Below, piece by piece: positions 18,443-27,895 of a stretch of DNA of 64,000 nucleotides; position 1 is the first letter of the stretch, and every line of letters begins with the position of its first letter. This DNA is from Lachnospiraceae bacterium (GTDB lineage: Bacteria > Bacillota > Clostridia > Lachnospirales > Lachnospiraceae). The stretch lies in the NCBI GenBank assembly GCA_017626095.1, contig JAGAJL010000015.1, positions 62,001 to 126,000 of the forward strand. The letters are read 5' to 3'. Made by a program: the position numbers and the translations under genes. The notes under the pieces were generated by a model. The model worked only from the letters and a program-made list of their open reading frames with translations. It ran no database searches and had not been told where the DNA came from.

Positions 18443-19357
18443 TTATGATTTTTCATTGGAAACAATGTGTAAATCCAACTGCGGAAAAGGGATCAAGACT
18501 CCGGCTTCATCCAGTGCACCTTTGATTCCTTCCAAAATCTGAGCCCGCAACGTCCAATAATCATCGGTTTTGACATAACATTTCACAGATAAATTGATAG
18601 AGCTTTCTGCCAACTCATCGACTGAAATAATAATATCTCGGTCTTTGATAACCAGTTCATTTGCATAAACATAATCATATAATGCTTTTCTTGCGATCTT
18701 AATATCCGCATCATAGGAAATACCAACTGTAACATCCAGTCTACGGAACTGTGCCGTCGTATAGTTGACCAGACTGGTATTTGCAAGTGTACCGTTTGGC
18801 AATACAACCGTACGTCCGTCTACCGTCAGAAGCTTTGTATAAAACATCTGAATTTCGGTGACATTACCTTCGTTTCCTTTGGAATCTTCTTTAATATAAT
18901 CACCAACACGGAACGGTTTTAAAATCAAAATCAAAATGCCGCCAGCAAAATTTGACAGACTTCCCTGAAGTGCCAGACCGATTGCCACTCCTGCAGAGCC
19001 CACAACAGCAACGACGCTTGCAGCATCCAGACCAAAACTGCTGGCAATCATAAACAATAAAATGACATATAAACAAACCTTAATAAATGAATCGGTAAAC
19101 TGGATCACGCCCGTGTCCACTTTTGCTTTTGTCATGGAATGCTTTACAATCTTGCGGATCATTTTGATAATCCACATACCGATTGCCAAAAACAATAAAG
19201 CAAGAAGGATGCGCACCCCCAGATTTAATACTTTCTGAGGGAGCTGTTCCATATAAGCTTTGAAAATATTGACTTTTTCTTCTACCTCTTCCGGTGTCAG
19301 TTCTTCAAAATTTGTAGTTGTCAAATCATCAATCGAAACGCTCATTGTGGGAAACAT
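18443..19357 (-). CDS. mscS: Small-conductance mechanosensitive channel, MscS family
   Basis: 304 residues. N-terminal charged region, three membrane segments, and the pore helix with the Gly/Ala pattern VGSAGVAIGLALQGSLSNFAGG, then the beta domain (KPFRVGDYIKED; VVLPNGTLANTSLVNYT). It releases solutes on hypo-osmotic shock. The ATG follows the glgB stop by 1 bp and its Shine-Dalgarno GAGGAGG lies within the last glgB codons, so translation is coupled. A second ATG four codons in lacks a signal. Confidence 0.93.
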   Translation of the reverse strand: MFPTMSVSIDDLTTTNFEELTPEEVEEKVNIFKAYMEQLPQKVLNLGVRILLALLFLAIGMWIIKMIRKIVKHSMTKAKVDTGVIQFTDSFIKVCLYVILLFMIASSFGLDAASVVAVVGSAGVAIGLALQGSLSNFAGGILILILKPFRVGDYIKEDSKGNEGNVTEIQMFYTKLLTVDGRTVVLPNGTLANTSLVNYTTAQFRRLDVTVGISYDADIKIARKALYDYVYANELVIKDRDIIISVDELAESSINLSVKCYVKTDDYWTLRAQILEGIKGALDEAGVLIPFPQLDLHIVSNEKS

Positions 19358-19358
19358 A

Positions 19359-21827
19359 TTAGATCATTTCCTCCTCAAACTTTTTACGCTTATTCTCCAT
19401 ATCTTTTGCTCTTTTTTCTAAATCCTGTGCTTTTTGTGCCGCATCCATGGATTTTTTCAATGCATCCTTTGCTATGAGTTCTGCTTCCTGTGCAACAGCT
19501 CTTGCGGCAATGGCAGCCTCTTTTATCTCATCCTCCTGTGCAATCAGCTCCTGAAGCTTACGGGATTCCTCTCGTTTTTGTTTTGCAATGGCACGTTTTT
19601 CTTCAATTGCCATTTTTTCTTTTTCCGTAAAAGGAATATAGGAAAATGCCACGACACTAAATGCAGGTGAGATAATCTTAATGGATTCTTCTCTTTCATC
19701 ACATTCATCCAGATCACTGCTTATGGCTTTCGCATTGCTATAACCGTTTCCACCATATTTTTTCAAATCGGAATTAAAGATTTCTTTGTATTTACCGGGA
19801 TAAGGAACACCAATCTTGTAGTCTTTCCGATCCACACCTGAGAAATTACATACAACAACCAGCATATCTTTTACATTTTTTGCTTTTCTTAAAAAGACCA
19901 GTATGTTTTCATTGCCGGATATATTGTTAATCCATTCAAATCCGTCCGATGATTCATCAAGCTCATACAAAGCCGGATGTGATGTGTAAAACTCGTTTAG
20001 TGCCGTCACATACTGATGCATGTTTTTATGGTCATCGTATTTTAAGAGATCCCATTCTACGCTTCGTTCCTCATTCCATTCATCAAATTCAGCCAGATCC
20101 TGCCCCATAAATAACAGCTTTTTGCCGGGATGCATCATCATATATCCATAGGATGCTCTTAAATTGGCAAATTTTTCCGGAATATCGCCGGGCATTTTCC
20201 CAATCAGAGATGCCTTACCATGTACAACTTCATCATGAGAAAGGGAAAGAATAAATCTTTCACTATAAGCATAAATCATGCTAAATGTCAGCTCCCCATG
20301 ACGGCCTGCACGAAACAGGGGATCACACTTGATATAATCTAAGAAATCATTCATCCATCCCATATTCCATTTATAATCAAAACCAAGGCTCTCTTTCTTG
20401 ACATCTCCTGTTACATTCGGCCATGCGGTTGATTCTTCCGCAATCATCAAAACAGAAGAATCCTCTTTCTTGACAACACTGTTTAGATGTTTTAAAAACT
20501 CCACTGCCTCTAAGTTTTCTTTTCCGCCGTACATATTCGGAAGCCAGTCACCATCATTTCTTCCATAATCCAGATATAACATGGAAGCAACTGCATCCAT
20601 ACGAATTCCGTCTGCATGATACTCTTTAATCCAATACAAGGCATTGGCAATCAGATAATTTTTTACTTCCGGTCTGCCGTAATCGAAAATTAATGTTCCC
20701 CAGTGCGGGTGCTCTGCTCTTCTTCTGTCTGTCGGTTCATACAAATGTGTTCCGTCAAAACCGCAAAGACCATGTGTATCACGCGGAAAATGAGCCGGAA
20801 CCCAGTCTAAAATCACACCAATGCCTTCTTTGTGGAGATAATTCACAAAATACTGGAAATCTTCCGGTTTGCCATAGCGGGATGTCGGTGCATAATAGCC
20901 GATTACCTGATATCCCCAGGAACCATCAAACGGATGCTCCATAACCGGCATCAGTTCCACATGCGTATATCCGGTTTCTTTTGCATATTTGGCAACTTTT
21001 TCAGCAAGTTCACGATAATTGTAAAAATCTCTTCCGTCATCCGGTTTTGCAAAGGAACCAAGATGAATTTCTAAAACACTCATCGGCTTTTTATGAATAT
21101 CGGACTTTTTACGATTGGAAATCCATTCGTCATCCGTCCATGAAAAGCCTGTTAAATCATAGACAACAGAAGCATTGTCCGGACGTTTCTGACTTAAAAC
21201 AGCATAGGGATCTGCTTTTAAAAAGGTCAGACCGCCTTTTGCTTTAATTTCAAATTTGTAATTATCCCCAATATTGGCTTTCGGAATAAACAATTCAAAA
21301 ATACCGGAATCCCATAAACGACGCATCTGATGAATGCGTCCATCCCAGTGGTTAAAATCACCGACCACACTGACACGCATAGCATTGGGAGCCCACACGG
21401 CAAATAAAACTCCATTCACATCATCAATCACATAAGGATGCGCACCTAACAAATGGTATATTTCGTAATGAATACCGGCATTAAATTTTTCCGTATCCTT
21501 TTTTGAGATAACCGGCTCATAAGCATAAGAATCATAAAATGTATCCGTTGATCCATCTTCTAATTTTACGGAAAAACTATATTTTTCCAAAGATACGGTC
21601 TTTGGAATTAATACAGCAAAAAATCCGGCATCATCCGCCATTTCCATCGCATATTCTTTGTTTTTGGTATGTAAAGTAGCTTCTATCGCTTCCGGATAAA
21701 ACATCTGTACCAGATTACCACCGGTCACCGGATGAACACCAAGGATATTTTGCGGCTGATCTTCTTCGGAATAAACAATTCCTTCAATCGCTGCCCAATC
21801 CATTAATTTGTATAATTTATTCGTCAT
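19359..21827 (-). CDS. glgB: 1,4-alpha-glucan branching enzyme with C-terminal coiled coil
   Basis: 822 residues. Two N-terminal carbohydrate-type modules (ILGVHPVTGGNLVQMFYPEA; HYEIYHLLGAHPYVIDD, then FAVWAPNAMRVSVVGDFNHW) precede a GH13 barrel. The catalytic residues are present: Asp in DGIRMDAVASM, Glu in MIAEESTAWP, His-Asp in LSHDEVVHGK. It makes alpha-1,6 branches in glycogen. Residues about 735-822 form an extra Lys/Glu/Ala-rich helix (EKEKMAIEEKRAIAKQKREE onward), predicted coiled coil, not part of the standard enzyme. It overlaps the DUF1015 gene by 11 bp and is followed by mscS after 1 bp. No other glycogen synthesis genes are nearby. Confidence 0.93.
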   Translation of the reverse strand: MTNKLYKLMDWAAIEGIVYSEEDQPQNILGVHPVTGGNLVQMFYPEAIEATLHTKNKEYAMEMADDAGFFAVLIPKTVSLEKYSFSVKLEDGSTDTFYDSYAYEPVISKKDTEKFNAGIHYEIYHLLGAHPYVIDDVNGVLFAVWAPNAMRVSVVGDFNHWDGRIHQMRRLWDSGIFELFIPKANIGDNYKFEIKAKGGLTFLKADPYAVLSQKRPDNASVVYDLTGFSWTDDEWISNRKKSDIHKKPMSVLEIHLGSFAKPDDGRDFYNYRELAEKVAKYAKETGYTHVELMPVMEHPFDGSWGYQVIGYYAPTSRYGKPEDFQYFVNYLHKEGIGVILDWVPAHFPRDTHGLCGFDGTHLYEPTDRRRAEHPHWGTLIFDYGRPEVKNYLIANALYWIKEYHADGIRMDAVASMLYLDYGRNDGDWLPNMYGGKENLEAVEFLKHLNSVVKKEDSSVLMIAEESTAWPNVTGDVKKESLGFDYKWNMGWMNDFLDYIKCDPLFRAGRHGELTFSMIYAYSERFILSLSHDEVVHGKASLIGKMPGDIPEKFANLRASYGYMMMHPGKKLLFMGQDLAEFDEWNEERSVEWDLLKYDDHKNMHQYVTALNEFYTSHPALYELDESSDGFEWINNISGNENILVFLRKAKNVKDMLVVVCNFSGVDRKDYKIGVPYPGKYKEIFNSDLKKYGGNGYSNAKAISSDLDECDEREESIKIISPAFSVVAFSYIPFTEKEKMAIEEKRAIAKQKREESRKLQELIAQEDEIKEAAIAARAVAQEAELIAKDALKKSMDAAQKAQDLEKRAKDMENKRKKFEEEMI

Positions 21828-23079
21828 ATTGCTTTTCTCCTCTTGTTATGTCATGTATAAATAATCCGCTTCTAAGCTTTGGCTCAAACCATGTTGATTT
21901 GGGCGGCATCAGACGATGCTCATCCGCTACTGCAAACAGTTCGGCAATGGAAGTCGGATACATGGAAAAAGCACACGCAGCTCCGGCATCTACTCTGTTT
22001 TCCAATTCCTTTAATCCACGAATTCCACCAACAAATTCAATACGCTTATCGGTCTTGGGATCCTGAATATCAAAAATTCTTTCTAAAACATATGTCTGAA
22101 GGATTGAAACATCAAGCCCTTCTACCACATCCTCACTCAAGACATGTGCCTTCGCCGTCATCTGATACCAGGTATGATCCAAATATAAACCAAACGTTCC
22201 TTTTATTTGTGGTGCATAAGGACTGCAATCTGCTTTCGCAATATCAAAATCCTGTTCAAGCGCCTGCAAAAGTGTTTCTTTTGTATAGCCATTCCATTCT
22301 TTTAAAACACGGTTATAATCCAGAATCTTTAATTCTTCATCCGGGAACAAAACAGAAAGGAAATAGTGATAAGCCTCTGCCGGATCATCATCCGGATACT
22401 GCTCCTTACGTTTAAGGGATACCTTGACAGCAGATGCACATCTATGATGACCGTCAGCGATATAGATAGAATCCATTTTTTCAAAACAGCTCATAATTTC
22501 CCTGATATCTTCGCTATCATCAATGATCCAGACTTTATGCCCCACCAAATCTTCTGAAATAAAATCATAAATCGGTGCTTTCATCATATTTTTGGAAATC
22601 AGTTCCTGTAACCGGACATTTTTCCGATAAGCCAAAAAAATCGGTCCGGTCTGTGCATTGGTTGTCTCGACATGTCTGATTCGATCCAGTTCTTTATCGG
22701 CTCTGGTATTTTCATGACGCTTGATGGTCTGATTCACATAATCCTCAACTTGTGAGCATCCTACCAGTCCGGTCTGTGCTCTTCCATCCATCGTCAACTG
22801 ATAGATATAATAACAGGATTTGTCTTCTTTTATAAAACGTCCGTCGTCAATCATCGCATGCAGCAGTTCATTTGCTTTCTGGTAAACACAATCGGAATAC
22901 ATATCAACATCATCCTCAAATTGCGTCTCCGCGCGATCAATATTTAAAAACATATCCGGTCGTCCCTTTACAACTTCTTTCGCCTCTTTACGACTATATA
23001 CATCATAGGGTAATGATGCAATCTTAGCCTCATATCCGGCCGCAGGGCGAATCGCTTTAAATGGTCTGATTTCTGCCAT
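21817..23079 (-). CDS. DUF1015 family protein
   Basis: 420 residues matching PF06245 (DUF1015): start MAEIRPFKAIRPAAGYEAKI, then ASLPYDVYSRKEA and a central block with IADGHHRCASAVK. Biochemical function is not established. In some Clostridia the family sits beside serA/serC; here it leads a run with glgB and mscS, with an 11-bp overlap to glgB. The start follows GGAGGAAAAT. Its 5' region is occupied by a palindromic repeat (family B). Confidence 0.85.
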   Translation of the reverse strand: MAEIRPFKAIRPAAGYEAKIASLPYDVYSRKEAKEVVKGRPDMFLNIDRAETQFEDDVDMYSDCVYQKANELLHAMIDDGRFIKEDKSCYYIYQLTMDGRAQTGLVGCSQVEDYVNQTIKRHENTRADKELDRIRHVETTNAQTGPIFLAYRKNVRLQELISKNMMKAPIYDFISEDLVGHKVWIIDDSEDIREIMSCFEKMDSIYIADGHHRCASAVKVSLKRKEQYPDDDPAEAYHYFLSVLFPDEELKILDYNRVLKEWNGYTKETLLQALEQDFDIAKADCSPYAPQIKGTFGLYLDHTWYQMTAKAHVLSEDVVEGLDVSILQTYVLERIFDIQDPKTDKRIEFVGGIRGLKELENRVDAGAACAFSMYPTSIAELFAVADEHRLMPPKSTWFEPKLRSGLFIHDITRGEKQYDE

Positions 23080-23106
23080 ATTTTCCTCCGTAAAATAAAT
23101 ATATGC

Positions 23107-23293
23107 AAAGCATGAAAAGTATAACCTTTTTTATTTCCATGATACCACGGATTGCTTCGCACTTTGTGCTCTCGCAATCCTAAAACATTCGAAATCCGCC
23201 CTATTCGGGCTACTTTCTCATGTTTTTGCGGGTCCCAAAGTTATACTTTTTCATGCAAGCATGAAAAGTATAACCTTTTGACCCTGATATCAT
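23107..23293. repeat. Palindromic repeat, family B copy 1 (composite)
   Basis: It contains ATGATACCACGGATTGC, then a hairpin GGATTGC ... GCAC-TTT-GTGC ... GCAATCC at 23149-23180, and the inner hairpin GCCCTATTCGGGC. The motif GCATGAAAAGTATAACC occurs at both ends (once inverted as well), and it ends GACCCTGATATCAT. This fills most of the 23080-23426 gap; the rest carries the promoter of the next gene. Confidence 0.7.
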
Positions 23294-23373
23294 AAATTAT
23301 AACAAAGGTAAAAACAAATGTGAAGCAAAATCAATATACAGATAGCGATTGATTATCATAAGCATAGAGTATT

Positions 23374-23402
23374 TTGACACGCCTTAAAAGGAGTGCTAGT
23401 AT
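23374..23402 (+). promoter_or_regulatory. Sigma-A promoter of the 95-residue protein gene
   Basis: TTGACA, 17 bp, TAGTAT, about 25 bp before the gene's start codon. Confidence 0.65.
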
Positions 23403-23426
23403 ATAGAATCAAAGGAGTGAAACAAA

Positions 23427-23714
23427 ATGACAGAACAAGATAAAGAATTTTTAGACCGCATAACTTCTTATGCAAATGATGTATGTAAAGATATTGATCC
23501 GCAAAAAACACAGATCAGTGTCCAGCTTGAACGCTTAATGCCCGTCCTTAATGAAATTGCCAAAGAAAACAATCAGGCACCTGAAGATGTTTTTATCAGA
23601 TACATGGATTTGGCTAATGAAGCGATGGTTTTAACCGAACAAAAATTACAGGAAACTCTATCCGATATCCCGGACAACGGTTCCGGTATCAGCGGAAAAA
23701 ACTTCATGCATTAA
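23427..23714 (+). CDS. Small protein of unknown function (95 residues)
   Basis: Not recognised. It is acidic, predicted mainly helical and soluble: MTEQDKEFLDRITSYANDVC, then LERLMPVLNEIAKENNQ, with a Gly/Ser-rich tail ending SGKNFMH. There is a single Cys and no membrane segment. Support for a real gene comes from AAAGGAGTGAAACAAA before the ATG, a good promoter at 23374-23402, and a family A palindrome with terminator directly after it. It is monocistronic and faces the SulP gene. Confidence 0.75.
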   Translation: MTEQDKEFLDRITSYANDVCKDIDPQKTQISVQLERLMPVLNEIAKENNQAPEDVFIRYMDLANEAMVLTEQKLQETLSDIPDNGSGISGKNFMH

Positions 23715-23719
23715 AAATT

Positions 23720-23962
23720 GGGATGGTAGTCGTCCTAACAAAATTATATATCTTTGCCACTTCATACTTCGGTTTCCGACATTTCTAAGCGGCATGCTCA
23801 CAAAGTATTTATTAAATGCCCGGTTTCCAAACTCAGACTTCGTCTTCAGCCAGTTGAAACCGGGCATAATTTTTGTTCGCTTATGCCGCTAAGAAATACC
23901 AGGAAACCTCGCAAAATTCAGCGGCAAAGATATATATTACTGTTGGGGCGACTATCATTTTA
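23720..23962. repeat. Palindromic repeat, family A copy 1 (with terminator)
   Basis: An imperfect palindrome of about 240 bp: left end GGTAGTCGTCC ... TATATATCTTTGCC, right end GGCAAAGATATATATTA ... GGGGCGACTATC. The centre (23818-23865) is a hairpin with arms GCCCGGTTTC and GAAACCGGGC, followed on the plus strand by ATAATTTTTGTT, a terminator-like tail serving the 95-residue gene. Its right end reaches the SulP stop codon, so it also separates the convergent genes. Confidence 0.85.
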
Positions 23963-25612
23963 TTTCTGTATCAATTCAGTTGCAAAGGCCAATGCATCAT
24001 CAATGTGTGCACAGAAATGGTCGGCACCAACTTTTTCGATAAAGCCGTCTTTTTCCATCGTATGGTACGGTTGTTCATTGACATGGGAAAAGACAAGTTC
24101 CACATCACTTTTCTGACACTTCTCCAGCAAATTCTCCAGAGAATGCATTGCTGTTGCATCCAAAGCCGGAACACCACGCATACGAATGACCAGAACTTTT
24201 GTGAAATCCTTTAATGTAATTTCGGTAATACGGTCGGCTGCGCCGAAGAACATCGGTCCGCTGATTTCATAGACACGAACCTGTTGCGGCACACTTCTTA
24301 AATCGATGGCATCGGGATCATTATCATCGTCAAAATATTTCCATCCACGAACTTCTGCTTCGTCACTCATGCGTTTCATAAATAAAACGCAGGCTGCAAG
24401 CATACCAAATTCAATTGCCATAACCAAGTCAAATACAACGGTTAATCCAAATGTCATGACCAAAACAAAAATATCACTTTTGGGAGATGTTTTGCATAGA
24501 TGGACAAAGGTACGCCAACCACACATATTATAAGCAACCATAAAAAGGATTGCGGCAATGGTCGGCATGGGAATTAATGCTGCATAAGGCATCAGCACAA
24601 TCAAAACAAGAACCAGTGTAATGGAATGAACCATACCCGCAATGGGAGTTCTACCACCGTTTTTAATATTAGCTGCCGTTCTGGCAATAGCACCGGTCGC
24701 CGGAATTCCACCAAATAAAGCAGAGCCGACATTACCAATCCCTTGTGCAACCAACTCCATATTGGAACGATGTCTGGAATTAATCATACTGTCTGCTACC
24801 ACACAGGAAAGTAACGATTCGATAGCAGCCAAAATCGCAATAGTAAGACCGTCTGTAAATTCCGCCCGAATTACACCCAAAGTAATATGTGGAAGATGAA
24901 ATGACGGCAGAGACGAATTGATGGTATATAAATCGCCAATGGTATTAACCGGCAGATTGAGCAGTTTTACCATGAGAATCCCACCAATTACGGCAATTAG
25001 GGAGCCCGGTATCTTTTTACTGATAAAAGGCCAGATAATTAAAATAGCCAGACTAACAACTCCAACCAAAACAGCCATCCAATTGATTGTCGAAATAAAT
25101 TCTGCAACAGCCCTAATCTTTTCCATTGTTTCAATGGTTACTGTACCTTCTGCATAGGTCAGTCCCATAAAATCCTTTAACTGTCCGATGACAATCGTAA
25201 CCGCAATACCGGCAGTAAAACCGGTTGTGATTGTATAGGGAATAAACTTGATCAGACTACCCAGTCTGCACAAACCCATAATAATCAACAATGCCCCTGC
25301 AATTAAGGTTGCAACAATCAGACCATCCATACCGTTTTTGGCAACAATACCGGCAACAATCGTGGCAAATGCCGCTGTCGGACCTGCAATCTGGACACGG
25401 CTTCCACCAAAAAATGAAATTAAAAATCCCGCAATAATTGCCGTATAAATTCCCTGCTCAGGTGAAACACCGGAAGCAAGTGCCAAGGCGATGGACAATG
25501 GCAATGCAATAATTGCCACAATGATTCCGGCAACAACATCCTTGATAAATTGTTCTTTTGTGTAGGTCTTCATAACACTAAACAATTTCGGCTTTAACTT
25601 TTCTTTTCCCAT
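23960..25612 (-). CDS. SulP family anion transporter with STAS domain
   Basis: 550 residues: about 11-12 membrane segments (GIIVAIIALPLSIALALASG; ISFFGGSRVQIAGPTAAFA), then a cytoplasmic STAS domain (VRVYEISGPMFFGAADRI; KVLVIRMRGVPALDATAMHS). It probably moves sulfate or bicarbonate or a dicarboxylate, coupled to ions; the sequence does not decide which. The stop lies within the end of a palindromic element. It follows the WYL regulator gene by 46 bp and may be co-transcribed with it. Confidence 0.9.
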   Translation of the reverse strand: MGKEKLKPKLFSVMKTYTKEQFIKDVVAGIIVAIIALPLSIALALASGVSPEQGIYTAIIAGFLISFFGGSRVQIAGPTAAFATIVAGIVAKNGMDGLIVATLIAGALLIIMGLCRLGSLIKFIPYTITTGFTAGIAVTIVIGQLKDFMGLTYAEGTVTIETMEKIRAVAEFISTINWMAVLVGVVSLAILIIWPFISKKIPGSLIAVIGGILMVKLLNLPVNTIGDLYTINSSLPSFHLPHITLGVIRAEFTDGLTIAILAAIESLLSCVVADSMINSRHRSNMELVAQGIGNVGSALFGGIPATGAIARTAANIKNGGRTPIAGMVHSITLVLVLIVLMPYAALIPMPTIAAILFMVAYNMCGWRTFVHLCKTSPKSDIFVLVMTFGLTVVFDLVMAIEFGMLAACVLFMKRMSDEAEVRGWKYFDDDNDPDAIDLRSVPQQVRVYEISGPMFFGAADRITEITLKDFTKVLVIRMRGVPALDATAMHSLENLLEKCQKSDVELVFSHVNEQPYHTMEKDGFIEKVGADHFCAHIDDALAFATELIQK

Positions 25613-25658
25613 TTTTCAAACTCTCCTCATAAGTATTTACGCAAAACGATGCTTTGGA

Positions 25659-26642
25659 CTAATCCTCCAAAGCATCGGCTAAAACTTGTCTCATATTCTC
25701 AACAACATGTTGGGGAGCAAGTATTTTAACCTCTTTCCCCAAACCGATTATCCAACCGAAAAACTGTCTGCTGACTGCAACGGATACCGAAACGGTTGAA
25801 TAATCCTTTCCCTTCGGCACAATCATGATGTCCTTGCCAAAACGGTCAATAAATACACCTGCCAGATCATTGGGAAATAAAATCTTTACCTTTTCTACTT
25901 CTCCGCCAAACATTCCAAAACTTTTATTGGAATACGTAGCAATGTTTTCCTGTTCAAATAATTCTTTTCCTTCTCGCCCCTTATTTAGCATAATAATATA
26001 AAGCATTTTGTCAACCCTATAATGCTTAATTTTTTTATTTTTTCCATCAAAAGCGATTAAATAATAGTTTCCATCATTAAATGAAAGCATCCATGGTGAT
26101 ACTTCATAATATTCACCATTCTGTCGAAGTTGTTTTTCTTTTTTGACATTCCACTGGAAATAATGAAATTGAATCATACAATCATTGGCAATTGCCGACT
26201 GAATGGCATCCACCGAATAATATATGCTTTCATTATCGGATTTTACACGATCCTGGACATATACCTGTCGCTGCAACGTTTTTGCATCATAGTCACTGCA
26301 AAGCGTCTCCAGTTTTTTAATCAGTTCATTGGATTTTTTGGCTGTCACAAATTTGGATGTCTGAATTAAATCCACCAAGAGTTTTAATTCTGCCAGTTCA
26401 AAGTCTCTGGTCAACAATCGGTATTCATAAGAAGATCCCACTTTTTCACCGACAACTTCATATCCCATCTTTTCTAAATCACGCAAATCAGCATAAATGC
26501 TTTTTCTTTCTGCGGAAATGTCATGTGCCTGTAGTTCTTCTAAAATTTCCGGCATCGTCACAGCATGTTCTTCATCGGTTTTCCTTTGTAAAAACTTCAG
26601 AAGATAATAAAGCTTTAATTTTTGATTACTTCCTTTTGCCAT
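25659..26642 (-). CDS. WYL-domain transcriptional regulator
   Basis: 327 residues. N-terminal winged helix (KLYYLLKFLQRKTDEEHAVT; SAERKSIYADLRDLEKMGYEV), then the WYL region (AIANDCMIQFHYFQWNVKKE; VSPWMLSFNDGNYYLIAFDG) and a C-terminal WCX-like part. WYL proteins sense ligands, often nucleic acids or nucleotides, and control DNA-repair or defence genes in several bacteria. The start MAKGSNQKLK follows AGGAAAAATA; the frame extends 27 codons upstream without a signal. It sits between the macro/NADAR operon and SulP, so either could be a target. Confidence 0.88.
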   Translation of the reverse strand: MAKGSNQKLKLYYLLKFLQRKTDEEHAVTMPEILEELQAHDISAERKSIYADLRDLEKMGYEVVGEKVGSSYEYRLLTRDFELAELKLLVDLIQTSKFVTAKKSNELIKKLETLCSDYDAKTLQRQVYVQDRVKSDNESIYYSVDAIQSAIANDCMIQFHYFQWNVKKEKQLRQNGEYYEVSPWMLSFNDGNYYLIAFDGKNKKIKHYRVDKMLYIIMLNKGREGKELFEQENIATYSNKSFGMFGGEVEKVKILFPNDLAGVFIDRFGKDIMIVPKGKDYSTVSVSVAVSRQFFGWIIGLGKEVKILAPQHVVENMRQVLADALED

Positions 26643-26758
26643 TATTTTTCCTATAATTTCAAGTTGTTTTGTCTTTTTATCAAATATAACCACCGGAAAA
26701 TATTTCAAGGATAGAAAACCCATTTATCCGGCAGAACAATTTAACGTAAAATAAATAA

Positions 26759-27895
26759 TCAGGATAAAAATCCCTTTAATTCACCATATGCATCAATGCC
26801 AATCAGATCACATAACTTTTCATCATCTTCTGTTGCAATCCTTGCTAACTCATCCACAAATTCATACTCTGTCTTTTCCAAAATCTGGGTAATGGTATAC
26901 ATAGAAAGTGCACTGTCTTTGATCGCGATTCGAACCGGTTCTTTTTCTTCTTCAACGGGTTGTTCTACAACTTCCTCTTTGGGCTCTTCTTTTTCTGCCT
27001 TGGCAACAATGGGTTCAATGTATTCCGTACGGAACTTTTCACGAATCTCGGCAAGGCATCTGCCCAGGGCATTATCCTTTAAATCACCGCTTTGCAAAGG
27101 AAGCTCTTTTGTCGCCATGAGTTTTCCTCGAAGCGCAGGATTCTGAGAGTATTTTGCATAATTTGCCTTTAAGAGCAGTTTTTCATATTCATTGACATCA
27201 AACAGGTTTTCCGCTTTTTCGGCTTTTAAGTACTCTGAAACCGATTCATAGGGAAGACCGTCTACCACAAAATGAGCCGGATATGCATTGCTGAAGAAAT
27301 GGTTTTCATCTTCTTTTTCCGCTCCGATTTTTACCATTTCTTCCTCGACATCATATTTACTGAACAAATCATTTAAGTTTGCTTTATTGGCTTCTTTTAA
27401 GGCCTGATCATACACATATTTGGTGTGGGAATCAAATAATACAAACACAACCTCATCAATGTCATTCTGATGATCATTTATAAAAGTTTTTACTGCTTTT
27501 ACTGCAATTTCGGCAGCAAGATGTGTCGGAAAGCGATATGCTCCCGTAGAAATGGACGGGAACGCAATTCTGCGGATATTATTCTGTACGGCAAGTTTCA
27601 ATGAATTCTGGTAGCAGGCATATAACAATGCTCTTTCATCGTTGTTTCCACCATGCCAGATCGGACCTACCGTATGTATTACATATTTGCATGGCAGATT
27701 GTAAGCGCCAGAGATTTTTGCCTGTCCGGTCTTGCAGCCATCCAGTAATTTGCACTCTTTTAACAGTTCCGGACCAGCAGCGGCATGAATTGCAGCATCA
27801 ACACCACCTCCACCGAGCAATGTCTTATTTGCAGCATTTACAATCGCATCCATTCCCTGCATTTTTGTAATGTCACCAAGTTTTGTTCTGATCAT
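26759..27895 (-). CDS. Macrodomain fused to a divergent NADAR-like domain
   Basis: 378 residues. Residues 1-170 form a macrodomain of the YmdB/MacroD type: [20 protein letters not shown] (NAAN at 20-23), [15 protein letters not shown], and [10 protein letters not shown]. It should bind ADP-ribose and may hydrolyse ADP-ribosyl or O-acetyl-ADP-ribose esters. Residues 197-292 resemble NADAR ([52 protein letters not shown]), a family linked to removal of ADP-ribose from nucleobases. Some usual NADAR residues (EHY histidine, WG tryptophan) are not evident. An acidic linker and a small C-terminal domain follow. Its ATG overlaps the Hsp70 stop (ATGA), so the two are translationally coupled. Confidence 0.85.
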   Translation of the reverse strand: MIRTKLGDITKMQGMDAIVNAANKTLLGGGGVDAAIHAAAGPELLKECKLLDGCKTGQAKISGAYNLPCKYVIHTVGPIWHGGNNDERALLYACYQNSLKLAVQNNIRRIAFPSISTGAYRFPTHLAAEIAVKAVKTFINDHQNDIDEVVFVLFDSHTKYVYDQALKEANKANLNDLFSKYDVEEEMVKIGAEKEDENHFFSNAYPAHFVVDGLPYESVSEYLKAEKAENLFDVNEYEKLLLKANYAKYSQNPALRGKLMATKELPLQSGDLKDNALGRCLAEIREKFRTEYIEPIVAKAEKEEPKEEVVEQPVEEEKEPVRIAIKDSALSMYTITQILEKTEYEFVDELARIATEDDEKLCDLIGIDAYGELKGFLS

